A program made the translations under genes and the position numbers. A stretch of 64,000 nt of DNA from Clavelina lepadiformis (Eukaryota; Chordata; Ascidiacea; Aplousobranchia; Clavelinidae): positions 17,343,856-17,407,855 of the forward strand of contig NC_135246.1 in NCBI RefSeq assembly GCF_947623445.1, given 5' to 3'. The notes below the pieces were generated by a model that had not been told where the DNA came from, ran no database searches, and saw only the letters and a program-made list of their open reading frames with translations. Every line of letters begins with the position of its first letter. Within the stretch, counting starts at the first letter, position 1. This document shows, one piece after another, positions 25,085 through 36,100 of this stretch.

Positions 25085-28000
25085 TTATTCTTGCGTTAGC
25101 TGCAAGTCGCCAATTACATAGCCTTCAGGATAGTCATTGTGACCTGCATCAAACTCCCAATACTTCCTGGAGTTGTTGTTCTGGTATGTCATGAAGTTAT
25201 CGAAATAGTCCGAGAAAAGTGTTTCGCCAAGTTCGGTTCTACGCATTTGGAGAGTTTCCGCTCTAGTTACTAAGTCGTCGTATGTGGCGTGCGCGTAAGC
25301 AATATCCACATAAGCGTTCTGGAGGATCTTGTCTTGATGGCAAATTTGTAGATCGGGAAAAACACCTCTTGGCGTTGGCTTTTTCGCAGGTATTTCTGGA
25401 TGATTTTGTACCAGAAGATACAACGTTTCTGGAACTGAGACCAGTAATATCCAGAGTAAAGCTAACGTCGTAAAACTTTAAATAGAGTAAATTCCATGGC
25501 TCGGTTATTCCAAACAGAAGTAGGCTATTGATATTTTGAGAAAATATAAATATAAATAAAAAAATTTAGAGTTAAAACACTTACATCTAAAGTTAAAAAA
25601 GTGGGTGTAAAAGTTATGATCGCCTAGATCCACAACATGGCGGAAGAAGGAACTAATTGTTCTTTGAAAACAAGCTTCAAAAATTAATTGCTGAACCCTG
25701 TATTTTCTTTCATAAAACCCAAGCCATCTAAGAGCCGCTATGTCTTCGTTACTCAAAGTCGCTTTGATGTTTGTTATCTTTAAATAAAACATATAATGAT
25801 AGAAACTTAAAAACATTATACAGGTTCTACCTCATTTGTTGCAACATAGCTTTGATTTGGTTTGGAGTGACTTAAACTGATTTAACTCTCCTACCCAATT
25901 AGACTCGGCATCAGTTACTTGTTCATATGAATAGGAAATGTCTCCGAATCCCATTGCTGCGGAGAAGAACAACCTCCACTGCGTAAAAAACTCAAGGTAA
26001 TGACTACTTGACAAGAGTTACTACTGTACTGTAACATACAGGTTTCAATTACAGTTGACGTTTTTAAAACACATTATGAAGTACATTTTGTAAAATGAAA
26101 ACTAGTTGAACACATCTTACCCCCTGTTCGATGTAGTTACCACTTAATTCGTTGCTATACACTGTTGATGGTCTAACCTAAAAAGCATTTGCCGCAATGT
26201 AAATTTACTGCTTGCATGAATATGTGTAACAACTGCAGTGCCACCCCGTGTTTGGTGTTTACCAAGGTTTCAGCGACATTGCACCTACACAGCGCATGGT
26301 GGGAAAATCATTGGTTTTGGTTTCTCCGAAAGTGTTTGACGTACGGAGGCATTTATGTATATGTGTAGGAGCAATAATAATCCATGGATGAAACAACGTG
26401 TGGGGATCATCGTTACTTCAACAAACATTGGTATGGCGTCATGTTCAAGCAACTTACCAAACTAACAAATGTTCCCACATTTTGCAATATCGAAAGGTGT
26501 CTGCTGCTTTCTGTAGTTACTACGGGGCTTTCTGTTACGCTTGCACCTCCATCAGGTGATCCTGAACCCGCAGAAGAATTCGATGAACCACCTGAGCCCC
26601 CAGATGTCCCAGAACCTCCTTCGCCACTTGATGTTCCCGAGCTACCAGACGTTCCAGACGAACTGGAATTTCCCGATGAACCGGTGCCATCTGACGTGTC
26701 GCCTCCGTCGGACGTGTCGCCTCCGTCAGACGTGTCAGTGCCGTTTGATGGTCCACCCGTGGAACCGTCAGTTTGGTTTAAGTTCGTTTGTTCGTTTGGC
26801 CACTTCGTTTGTTCCTTTTCTGGTTTTGTGAACCATAACTGGTCGTTGTCAGGCAAAGGGGTACTTGGGTTCGATTCCTGTCAAGTAGGTTTTAGTAAAT
26901 CTTCTTGGTGAAAAATAGAGTCAAAGGACAATTTAGCGGGTACAAGAAAGTTTAAAAAAATAACACTATTGTCTGCAAAAAACTTTAACTGTAACCTAAA
27001 CGATTACAGTTAAAAATTATTAAACGTATAAAGCAATTATCCCTTACACTCCAGGTACAACTGTGCAATTAAACTTACGTAGGATGTTGGGGCAAATAAA
27101 GAGCAAGAGAAGAAATCTGAAAAAGTTAACTTTGTCATAAAACGCATATTGGTTTTTTGTGCACTTAAATAAAACACTTACCCGCTACTTTATCAGCAAT
27201 TAAAATTGCGAGAATTATCAGCAGCAACCCAATGATGATTGCTGATATGGATCGACATCGTTTTGACTTATGTGAGCTTTTTTCACTGCTGGTAGCTGAC
27301 AGCTTCTCTTCGGAAAAGGATGCCTGTAGGTTTTCTACATCGATTTTTGTCGGGTGATCGGCGATATCTCCCCTGTTTCCGGTTTGATCTAGTCCAATTA
27401 CGACATCACTGTCTTGTTTACTGCTTGCGACCCTGTCTTGTGCAAGTAACCTGAAGAACGGTCAAATATCGTTGATGGTAACGACAACAAACAAAAAGAT
27501 TTTGCATGATCTTAACTTTCCGATTTCACGGATGTGCATGACAGGTTATTTCACAGGTAGCATGCCTAAAACTTACTCTACCGATTCTTGATCAATATTC
27601 TCAACATTTATCAACAATTCCGTATCTTTCTTTTCCTTTTTTTCCTTCTTTTCCTTCTTTTCCTTCTTTTCCTTCTTTTCCTTCTTTTGCTTCTTTTCTT
27701 TTTTTCCCTTCTTTTCTTTCTTCTCTTTCTCTTAAAAATACATAGCAATATAAATCTTCGTAGGGCTAAAATTTATATTCATCTCAAAATTCAAACATAA
27801 ACAAGCAAGCAATGGTAGAACTGGATTATGAAAAAAAACTACAGTCTCTTGATTTACTTTTCTTTACGCGTCTGATCCTGTATTGAAAATCATCTTTTGT
27901 TGGCGGTTCATAATTATCCATATAGATGTCGTTATTTTCATTTAGCACAGTTGCTGGCAATGAAAGATGTCCCACGCTTTTTGAAGGATAAGCAAACTTT

Positions 28001-29200
28001 TCTGCTATGCGAGGTGTCACATAGTGTATGCAAGGAACGCTGACGACTCCTTCGGAAGAAAACAAAACATTCTTGCCTGGAATCTTTTAAGTTTAATTAT
28101 GGTTCTAATTTAAGCCCCAGCCCCCAATGTTTCAGGTCCTATTTTGCTTCGTCAGAGAGAAATTAGTAGGTCTATCGTAAGTTTTCTTTTAACTCTTTTG
28201 CTTATTAATTGAAACGCGATTAAAGTATACAGAAGCAAATAAACTAGAAAACTTTAAACAGAAAAATGGCAAAATCTCAGAATTTGCATTTACGTCGCCT
28301 CATATGGCATGTATATGTTAAAAGTGATTTAGAAGCTTCTACTCCTTAAACGGTAATTTACCGGTAATGTTCGACTTTTTTCTTTAATTTTAACAATATC
28401 TGCATTCTTTTAGAACAGACATGTGCAACCAGCGGCCCGCCAGGTTGTTCCGTGCGGCCCGCGTGGTGCTCAGCAAAATGTTAGAACTTCATACTAGCCA
28501 TCACTATTTCATGCAGTTTACATCAAAGCAATGGAAATTTTCGCACGTTGTGTATAGAAATATTGCCCTTTGTGATGCAACCATGCTGCGTTGCATAATT
28601 TTGCAATGCGAGATGCATTTCGCAATGCAATGCAATGCCCTTTGTGATGTAACAATGCTGCGTTGCATAATTTCGCAATACGCTTGACTGAATTTAGTTT
28701 CCTCATCTTCCATCGACAATTATTCACAGTTTTTCAATAAATTGTCGCACAAGTGTTTCGTGGACTGCATTAAATCTATTTCTTAACTACATAAACTGCA
28801 TAGGAAAGTCGTTTTACGATACTAATTTTTTCTGAAAAAATCTTGTGGCCCGCGTTGTCATTCGAAATTTTGTATTTGGCCCTCCAGTGAAAAAGGTTGC
28901 ACATGCCTGTTTTAGAACCTTTACTAATATTAGTCATCGTTGTGCGACGTTGTTTGGGAGTTCATGATTGCTTGAAGTTATCCCAGTTTTTATCTTTGAA
29001 ATGCTGAACTTACTTCTCAAATTTCGTTGCTGAGTTCTCTCCGATTCTTGTGTTTTTCGCCTTTTTTTAACCAACCACAATAATGTCGTAAGTCGTAATT
29101 TTTTTCTTTTCTTCTTCTGGAGCCGATCCAGTTTTTCTTCATCATCTTTTTTCCTTTCCTGCTGGCGACGTCGCTTGAACGAAAAAATAGACGATGTCAT
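25085..29200 (-). CDS. M5: full-length M-family membrane protein, palindrome twin of M4
   Basis: Exons in coding order: 29200-29014, 28049-27858, 27730-27577, 27450-27182, 27116-27079, 26877-26458, 26177-26121, 25978-25895, 25777-25585, 25434-25085; 1944 nt, 647 residues, fully open. Same architecture as M4: basic tail, conserved block, Lys/Glu exon 3, membrane segment at about 243-265, ectodomain. The stalk has three DTSDGG-type units instead of 14. Exon 7 encodes VRPSTVYSNELSGNYIEQG against TTFNN and ISHG in M4; exons 8 and 9 also differ mostly by amino-acid changes (GFGDISYSYEQVTDAE against GFENISYSYEQAPGAE), while the exon 10 protein is identical. Poly(A) signal on the minus strand at 25005-25000. 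Intron 1 carries the MITE at 28416-28909. Clearly a recent copy that has since diverged in its outside part. Confidence 0.8.
28416..28909. mobile_element. hAT-type MITE, 494 bp, in M5 intron 1
   Basis: Ends CAGACATGTGCAACC ... GGTTGCACATGCCTG form near-perfect terminal inverted repeats. It is flanked by the 8-bp target duplication TTTTAGAA at 28408-28415 and 28910-28917. The mirror position in M4 intron 1 is an empty site with one copy of that octamer, which proves insertion after the palindrome formed. It has no coding capacity. Subterminal GCGGCCCGC-type motifs at both ends may be transposase-binding sites. Confidence 0.9.
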
Positions 29201-29480
29201 GTTTCAATGAAGTCAGTTCACTTTTCCTACAGGAATTAAATTATTGAAATTCAATCCTAAGAAAAAAAGGTTGTTTCGTCACAATGCTGTTTCAAAGTAG
29301 CCCCAACAAGTAAACAGTTATTCACTTGACTAAATTTAAATATTGCTTCATCGTTTCCATGTTGGTGTTGACTAACTTTCAATTATAATAGGCCTACCTG
29401 TTTCTTCTCTTTTTTGTAAATAGTTTTCGGCAGTTTGATCAGTAACATATACTGTATTATTATGTGTGGTTACTTTAAAT

Positions 29481-31683
29481 CAGTGGTTCTTAACGTGGGC
29501 GCTACCGTCCCCCAGGGGGCGTTTTTGATTTTTAGAGGGGCGGAAATACTCAGGGGGCGCTATATTCAGAAGGTGTAATGATATTAACCTCACTGCAAAT
29601 TAATAATAATGCGCATTGTCTGGTCTGATGCTTAATTGATTCGCAAAACGTAGTCAGTCAGTCTGTTAGTCAAACTTCTGCTTGGGCTAGTTTAGGGTGT
29701 AACGTCCAAATTAGCATTGTTGTTTATTCAAATTATATGATTTAAGACTAAGTGATAATGATTTATATGATTTGTGAACCGTGACCTGCTTGAAGGCATT
29801 AAAATATGCTTTGTTGACGCCCATTTTCCTTCCGTTATATCTAGTTGTGCAATGTGCATCAGCTTTAATCCCAGCCAATTTTGTATATGTATTGCAGTTG
29901 TTAGCCTGACTTGTTTATTTGATTAATTGCATGCATTATGATAAGTTAGTTCCCAGTAAACCTGTTGTAATGCCTATATTTGTTAGCCACGTGATTGAGA
30001 TCTAATTTACTAGTATTGTCGATTATTGCTATTGTGTGCAGACTCACAGGGTAGTGATAATTTCCTTACTTCGGCCTTGTTTGTACTTTCAGATGATAAA
30101 TAATATTACCTTGGGTTCTGTACGTATAGAAATCACACACCCCGCACCCATGCACGCCTCAGAATTGTAGCTGTTCCGTTCGAGTGATCATTTCTTTGTA
30201 GCCTTTCAATATAAGACTGTCAAGAAATCCATGTGCATTTCTAATATCCAGGGTAGGGTAGAATTTAGGCCTTGCTGGCCCGAAGGACACCCGTTAGGTG
30301 ACCAGCATTTATAAATTTGCCGGTTACATAGGGTTAGATATGGAAAGGAATTCCACTTTCGAATGTTATTGCATGTGCAACCGATGGAGCACCATCAATG
30401 ACTGGACGCCATCGTGGATTCCTGGCACATCTTAAAAGAGAAGTTCCGGACATATTTACAATCCACTGTGTCATTCACAGACAGCATTTAGCTGCAAAGC
30501 ATCTCAGTGGCAGATTGCATAGTACCCTGCAAGCTGTTATCAGAGCAGTGAATAAGATTAAAGCCCATCCATTGAATGACCGCATATTTCGCCAACTTTG
30601 TCATGAAAATGAAGAAGAATTTGAACGGCTCTTGCTACAGAAGTCCGGTGGCTTTTAAAAGGAAAATGTCTACAACGCTTTTATGACCTCTATGATTCTG
30701 TTATTGATTTCTTTAAGTTTCAATTATTGGATGAGAAAGTGAGTTCAGATTTGGAAAGCAGAAGAGCAGACGTTGCTTATTTGTCTGATATTTTCAAGAA
30801 ATTAAATGAGGTCAACATTAAATTGCAAGGAACCAAAATGTGTCTCATCAAAGCAAAGGGAATAATAATGGCATTTATTAGCAGATTAGATTTCTACAAA
30901 AATTGTTTACTAAGGCTAGACTTAAATCAGTTTCCTAGCCTAAAAGCCATAAAGGAAAACCAAACCGATGATTCATGTTTATCAGACACTGATTTAGACT
31001 GCTATTCCTCTCATCTTCAAGCATTGAAAGAAGAATTTTTGATCAGATTTAAAGATCTCAAAGAATTAAAAATACCAGAGTGGGTTGTAAATCCATTCCT
31101 GGCTGATGCAAACAATGCTGATCCAAATCTAGTTGAAGAACTTATAGACTTGCAAAATGACTTTGAAGGTAAAGTGTTGTTCCAGCAGATTGGCTATGAA
31201 GCTTTCTGGCCAAAGGAACAAGTTAAATATCCTCATCTTTGGGAAAATTTCAAATTATTACTGATAGCATTTCCTTCATCATACCTGGTAGAGAAGGGAT
31301 TCAGTTCGGTCTTGCAACTCTTAACTAAGCAGAGAAATAGATTGCAAATACAGTATGTAAAAGGGGTGATCTGAGACTCTTTTTATCAAATATTGAACCT
31401 GATATACTTAAGTTGGCAAGTTATTACCAGGCCCAAGGTAGCCATTAAATACATTTTTTCCTGCTTTATTAATGTGTATTTTTGTGTATCAACCATTCTC
31501 TTCTTATTTCTGTTTATTAAATAATATCGCTTCTCTCAAATACAAGGCAACCGGATTTGTGATTAAGCCTGTCTTTTCGCTAAACATTTATAATTTTTAA
31601 CACAGTCCTTTCATTATGGTGGGCGGCAGACTATGGAAACCTCTGAAAAGGGGCGCTGGGGGAAAAAAGGTTAAGAACCACTG
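29481..31683 (+). mobile_element. hAT DNA transposon, 2203 bp, with degraded transposase
   Basis: Terminal inverted repeats start CAGTGGTTCTTAAC on both sides, and the 8-bp target duplication CTTTAAAT is exact (29473-29480 and 31684-31691). Inside, on the plus strand, are two pieces of a ZBED5/FAM200-type hAT transposase. The first, about 30371-30658, has the ATDGAPSMTGRHRGF motif and the IHCVIHRQ motif. The second, 30727-31374, ends with the hAT C-terminal region (PSSYLVEKGFSSVLQLL). They are in different frames, with a frame change near 30645, and no N-terminal BED domain is visible, so the copy is non-autonomous. Empty sites upstream of M6 and M7 show it inserted after duplication of the promoter block. 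Confidence 0.92.
30371..31374 (+). pseudogene. hAT transposase remnant (ZBED5/FAM200-like)
   Basis: The catalytic-core part reads ACATDGAPSMTGRHRGFLA followed by an HCVIHRQHLAAK-like motif typical of ZBED5/FAM200 hAT proteins. A frame change and stop near 30645-30658 separate it from a 215-residue open frame carrying the C-terminal dimerisation region. The usual N-terminal BED zinc finger is missing. It is presumably inactive; the second frame is long enough to have been kept by chance or to be recent. Confidence 0.8.
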
Positions 31684-32369
31684 CTTTAAATGATTGAATA
31701 CTGTTTCAAATCTAGCCTTCAAAACAGTTAGACTATTTTCGTAACAATGCTCATTCATAACGGCATAAAAATTGAAATATCACCAATTTTTAGAAAATTT
31801 GATACAATTTATGATAAGATATTCTCTTGCCAATTAACAACCGCCGACATAACAACGTCAACAACGGAAATTTAAATTTAATGATACTTTTTTGTATGTC
31901 TGCTTAATGTCATGTTTAACATACTCAGAACTATTCTACTGGAGACGTTTTCAACTCGCGTACGTCCATAGTATAGAGTCTATTTTCTAAAAATTGGTGA
32001 TAGCTCATTTTTTTATGCCGTTATGAATGAGCATTGTTACGAAAGAAGGCCTAAATGTTTTGAAGGTTAGATTTGAAACAGTATTCAATCATTTAAAGTA
32101 ATCACACATAATAGTACAGTATATGTTACTGATCAAACTGCCGAAAACTATTTACAAAAAAGAAAAGAAACAGGTAGGCCTATTATAATTGAAAGTTAGT
32201 CAACACCAACATGGAAACGATGAAGCAATATTTAAATTTAGTCAAGTGAATAACTGTTTACTTGTTGGGGCTACTTTGAAACAGCATTGTGACGAAACAA
32301 CTTTATTTCTTAGGATTGAATTTCAATAATTTAATTCCTGTAGGAAGAGTGAACTGATTTCAATGAAAT

Positions 32370-32937
32370 ATGATGTCGTCTATTTTTTCGTTCAAGCGAC
32401 GTCGCCAGCAGGAAAGAAAAAAAGATGATGAAGAAAAACTGGATGAGCGCCAGAAGGAGAAAAGAAAAAAATTAGGAAGTAGGACATTATCGTGGTTGGT
32501 TAGAAAACGTCGAAAAACACAAGAATCGGAGAGAACTCAGCAACGAAATTTGAGAAGTAAGTGCAGCATTTCAAATACGGTGCTGATAAGAATAAATCAC
32601 TTTAAAAAATTTAGTAAAAATTCTAGTTATTATTGTAACAAAATCTGTAGATTATTGGCGGAACTAAAGTAAGCTGTAAGAAGCTGAAATTTTTCAGTAA
32701 CTCAGGGTATTAAACGATACAACTTTTTGCCATATATGATATAACACCACCACTATCTAGTAAACTTACGTAATGCCGCGTTGTCACGGCAAGATAACGA
32801 TAGAGTTTCTTCATGTTTAATAATCAGTGTATATGTTAGACTGATATCAAAGAAGTGTTGTTGATTTATCTTATAACGATCTATAAATGATGGTCTATAT
32901 ACATTTTCCTGTATTCACATACTATTTTCTAATCATA
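32370..32937 (+). pseudogene. M6: M-family fragment, exon 1 and part of intron 1 only
   Basis: Exon 1 at 32370-32556 encodes MMSSIFSFKRRRQQE and the rest of the basic tail, the same protein sequence as M7 exon 1, and keeps the GTAAGT donor. Intron sequence then matches M7 intron 1 closely up to about 32929, where it stops and a tRNA-Ser fragment begins. No later exons exist between here and M7. The promoter element is intact, so a transcript may start here, but no full protein can be made from this copy alone. Confidence 0.85.
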
Positions 32938-33060
32938 CTCTGCCCGCTTAGGTTCGAATCCTGCCGACAACGCGGAATTGGAATCACGCTTCCATAAGTG
33001 ATTTGCGAAAAGTGCGATTTTATCTATTTGCATTGAACATTAAGCACAGTTGTGGTGTGT
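32938..33060 (+). repeat. Displaced tRNA-Ser 3' half plus flanks, inverted relative to the cluster at 37.6 kb
   Basis: Bases 32940-32975 are the 3' half of a tRNA-Ser (variable arm, T arm with GGTTCGAATCC, acceptor strand), and the next about 50 bases match, in reverse complement, 37525-37575 just downstream of the first complete tRNA gene. Bases 33018-33050 match the leader of the outermost tRNA gene at 38135-38160. The piece lacks the 5' half, so it is not a functional tRNA. With 37510-37610 it forms an inverted repeat around the 30-bp satellite array. Confidence 0.8.
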
Positions 33061-33138
33061 TTTTTTTAAAAACCGATAAAAATATTTGGAATTCAAGTTT
33101 ATACGCCGACACGGACTTGCAAGGTCCGGGGTTCTAGA

Positions 33139-36100
33139 CGTGAGTCTGGACGTGAGTCTGGCCAGCTAGACGTGAGTCTGGCCAGCTGCTGGCCTCTAGA
33201 CGTGAGTCTGGCCAGCTGCTGGCCTCTAGACGTGAGTCTGGCCAGCTGCTGGCCTCTAGACGTGAGTCTGGCCAGCTGCTGGCCTCTAGACGTGAGTCTG
33301 GCCAGCTGCTGGCCTCTAGACGTGAGTCTGGCCAGCTGCTGGCCTCTAGACGTGAGTCTGGCCAGCTGCTGGCCTCTAGACGTGAGTCTGGCCAGCTGCT
33401 GGCCTCTAGACGTGAGTCTGGCCAGCTGCTGGCCTCTAGACGTGAGTCTGGCCAGCTGCTGGCCTCTAGACGTGAGTCTGGCCAGCTGCTGGCCTCTAGA
33501 CGTGAGTCTGGCCAGCTGCTGGCCTCTAGACGTGAGTCTGGCCAGCTGCTGGCCTCTAGACGTGAGTCTGGCCAGCTGCTGGCCTCTAGACGTGAGTCTG
33601 GCCAGCTGCTGGCCTCTAGACGTGAGTCTGGCCAGCTGCTGGCCTCTAGACGTGAGTCTGGCCAGCTGCTGGCCTCTAGACGTGAGTCTGGCCAGCTGCT
33701 GGCCTCTAGACGTGAGTCTGGCCAGCTGCTGGCCTCTAGACGTGAGCCTGGCCAGCTGCTGGCCTCTAGACGTGAGCCTGGCCAGCTGCTGGCCTCTAGA
33801 CGTGAGCCTGGCCAGCTGCTGGCCTCTAGACGTGAGCCTGGCCAGCTGCTGGCCTCTAGACGTGAGCCTGGCCAGCTGCTGGCCTCTAGACGTGAGCCTG
33901 GCCAGCTGCTGGCCTCTAGACGTGAGCCTGGCCAGCTGCTGGCCTCTAGACGTGAGCCTGGCCAGCTGCTGGCCTCTAGACGTGAGCCTGGCCAGCTGCT
34001 GGCCTCTAGACGTGAGCCTGGCCAGCTGCTGGCCTCTAGACGTGAGCCTGGCCAGCTGCTGGCCTCTAGACGTGAGCCTGGCCAGCTGCTGGCCTCTAGA
34101 CGTGAGCCTGGCCAGCTGCTGGCCTCTAGACGTGAGCCTGGCCAGCTGCTGGCCTCTAGACGTGAGCCTGGCCAGCTGCTGGCCTCTAGACGTGAGCCTG
34201 GCCAGCTGCTGGCCTCTAGACGTGAGCCTGGCCAGCTGCTGGCCTCTAGACGTGAGCCTGGCCAGCTGCTGGCCTCTAGACGTGAGCCTGGCCAGCTGCT
34301 GGCCTCTAGACGTGAGCCTGGCCAGCTGCTGGCCTCTAGACGTGAGCCTGGCCAGCTGCTGGCCTCTAGACGTGAGCCTGGCCAGCTGCTGGCCTCTAGA
34401 CGTGAGCCTGGCCAGCTGCTGGCCTCTAGACGTGAGCCTGGCCAGCTGCTGGCCTCTAGACGTGAGCCTGGCCAGCTGCTGGCCTCTAGACGTGAGCCTG
34501 GCCAGCTGCTGGCCTCTAGACGTGAGCCTGGCCAGCTGCTGGCCTCTAGACGTGAGCCTGGCCAGCTGCTGGCCTCTAGACGTGAGCCTGGCCAGCTGCT
34601 GGCCTCTAGACGTGAGCCTGGCCAGCTGCTGGCCTCTAGACGTGAGCCTGGCCAGCTGCTGGCCTCTAGACGTGAGCCTGGCCAGCTGCTGGCCTCTAGA
34701 CGTGAGCCTGGCCAGCTGCTGGCCTCTAGACGTGAGCCTGGCCAGCTGCTGGCCTCTAGACGTGAGCCTGGCCAGCTGCTGGCCTCTAGACGTGAGCCTG
34801 GCCAGCTGCTGGCCTCTAGACGTGAGCCTGGCCAGCTGCTGGCCTCTAGACGTGAGCCTGGCCAGCTGCTGGCCTCTAGACGTGAGCCTGGCCAGCTGCT
34901 GGCCTCTAGACGTGAGCCTGGCCAGCTGCTGGCCTCTAGACGTGAGCCTGGCCAGCTGCTGGCCTCTAGACGTGAGCCTGGCCAGCTGCTGGCCTCTAGA
35001 CGTGAGCCTGGCCAGCTGCTGGCCTCTAGACGTGAGCCTGGCCAGCTGCTGGCCTCTAGACGTGAGCCTGGCCAGCTGCTGGCCTCTAGACGTGAGCCTG
35101 GCCAGCTGCTGGCCTCTAGACGTGAGCCTGGCCAGCTGCTGGCCTCTAGACGTGAGCCTGGCCAGCTGCTGGCCTCTAGACGTGAGCCTGGCCAGCTGCT
35201 GGCCTCTAGACGTGAGCCTGGCCAGCTGCTGGCCTCTAGACGTGAGCCTGGCCAGCTGCTGGCCTCTAGACGTGAGCCTGGCCAGCTGCTGGCCTCTAGA
35301 CGTGAGCCTGGCCAGCTGCTGGCCTCTAGACGTGAGCCTGGCCAGCTGCTGGCCTCTAGACGTGAGCCTGGCCAGCTGCTGGCCTCTAGACGTGAGCCTG
35401 GCCAGCTGCTGGCCTCTAGACGTGAGCCTGGCCAGCTGCTGGCCTCTAGACGTGAGCCTGGCCAGCTGCTGGCCTCTAGACGTGAGCCTGGCCAGCTGCT
35501 GGCCTCTAGACGTGAGCCTGGCCAGCTGCTGGCCTCTAGACGTGAGCCTGGCCAGCTGCTGGCCTCTAGACGTGAGCCTGGCCAGCTGCTGGCCTCTAGA
35601 CGTGAGCCTGGCCAGCTGCTGGCCTCTAGACGTGAGCCTGGCCAGCTGCTGGCCTCTAGACGTGAGCCTGGCCAGCTGCTGGCCTCTAGACGTGAGCCTG
35701 GCCAGCTGCTGGCCTCTAGACGTGAGCCTGGCCAGCTGCTGGCCTCTAGACGTGAGCCTGGCCAGCTGCTGGCCTCTAGACGTGAGCCTGGCCAGCTGCT
35801 GGCCTCTAGACGTGAGCCTGGCCAGCTGCTGGCCTCTAGACGTGAGCCTGGCCAGCTGCTGGCCTCTAGACGTGAGCCTGGCCAGCTGCTGGCCTCTAGA
35901 CGTGAGCCTGGCCAGCTGCTGGCCTCTAGACGTGAGCCTGGCCAGCTGCTGGCCTCTAGACGTGAGCCTGGCCAGCTGCTGGCCTCTAGACGTGAGCCTG
36001 GCCAGCTGCTGGCCTCTAGACGTGAGCCTGGCCAGCTGCTGGCCTCTAGACGTGAGCCTGGCCAGCTGCTGGCCTCTAGACGTGAGCCTGGCCAGCTGCT

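Larger units (their letters stand above)
19600..29250. repeat. Tail-to-tail palindrome of about 9.6 kb carrying M4 and M5
   Basis: Left arm about 19600-23888, right arm about 24658-29250, spacer about 23889-24657. The right arm is the reverse complement of the left through exons, introns and the 3' flank, with only scattered differences. Main length differences are a shorter Asp-Thr-Ser-Asp-Gly-Gly repeat in the right arm, a slightly shorter exon 3, and a 494-bp MITE found only in the right arm (28416-28909). Beyond the ATG side (before about 19600 and beyond about 29250) the sequences are still related but much more diverged, which marks the edge of the recent copying event. Confidence 0.9.
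29201..32369. repeat. Head-to-head inverted duplication of the M promoter region (M5/M6)
   Basis: The M5 upstream sequence (29201-29480, continuing at 31684-31970 beyond the hAT element) is the reverse complement of the M6 upstream sequence (about 31982-32369). The centre is near 31970-31982 with only about a dozen unique bases. The M5 side runs further, into about 31870-31965, which matches the 3' end of the ZP-like gene at 41284-41390 in reverse. The same promoter block, again next to that ZP end, lies at about 41284-41611 plus 43256-43507 upstream of M7. So the order ZP 3' end, promoter block, M gene is ancestral to at least the M5 and M7 copies. Confidence 0.85.
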
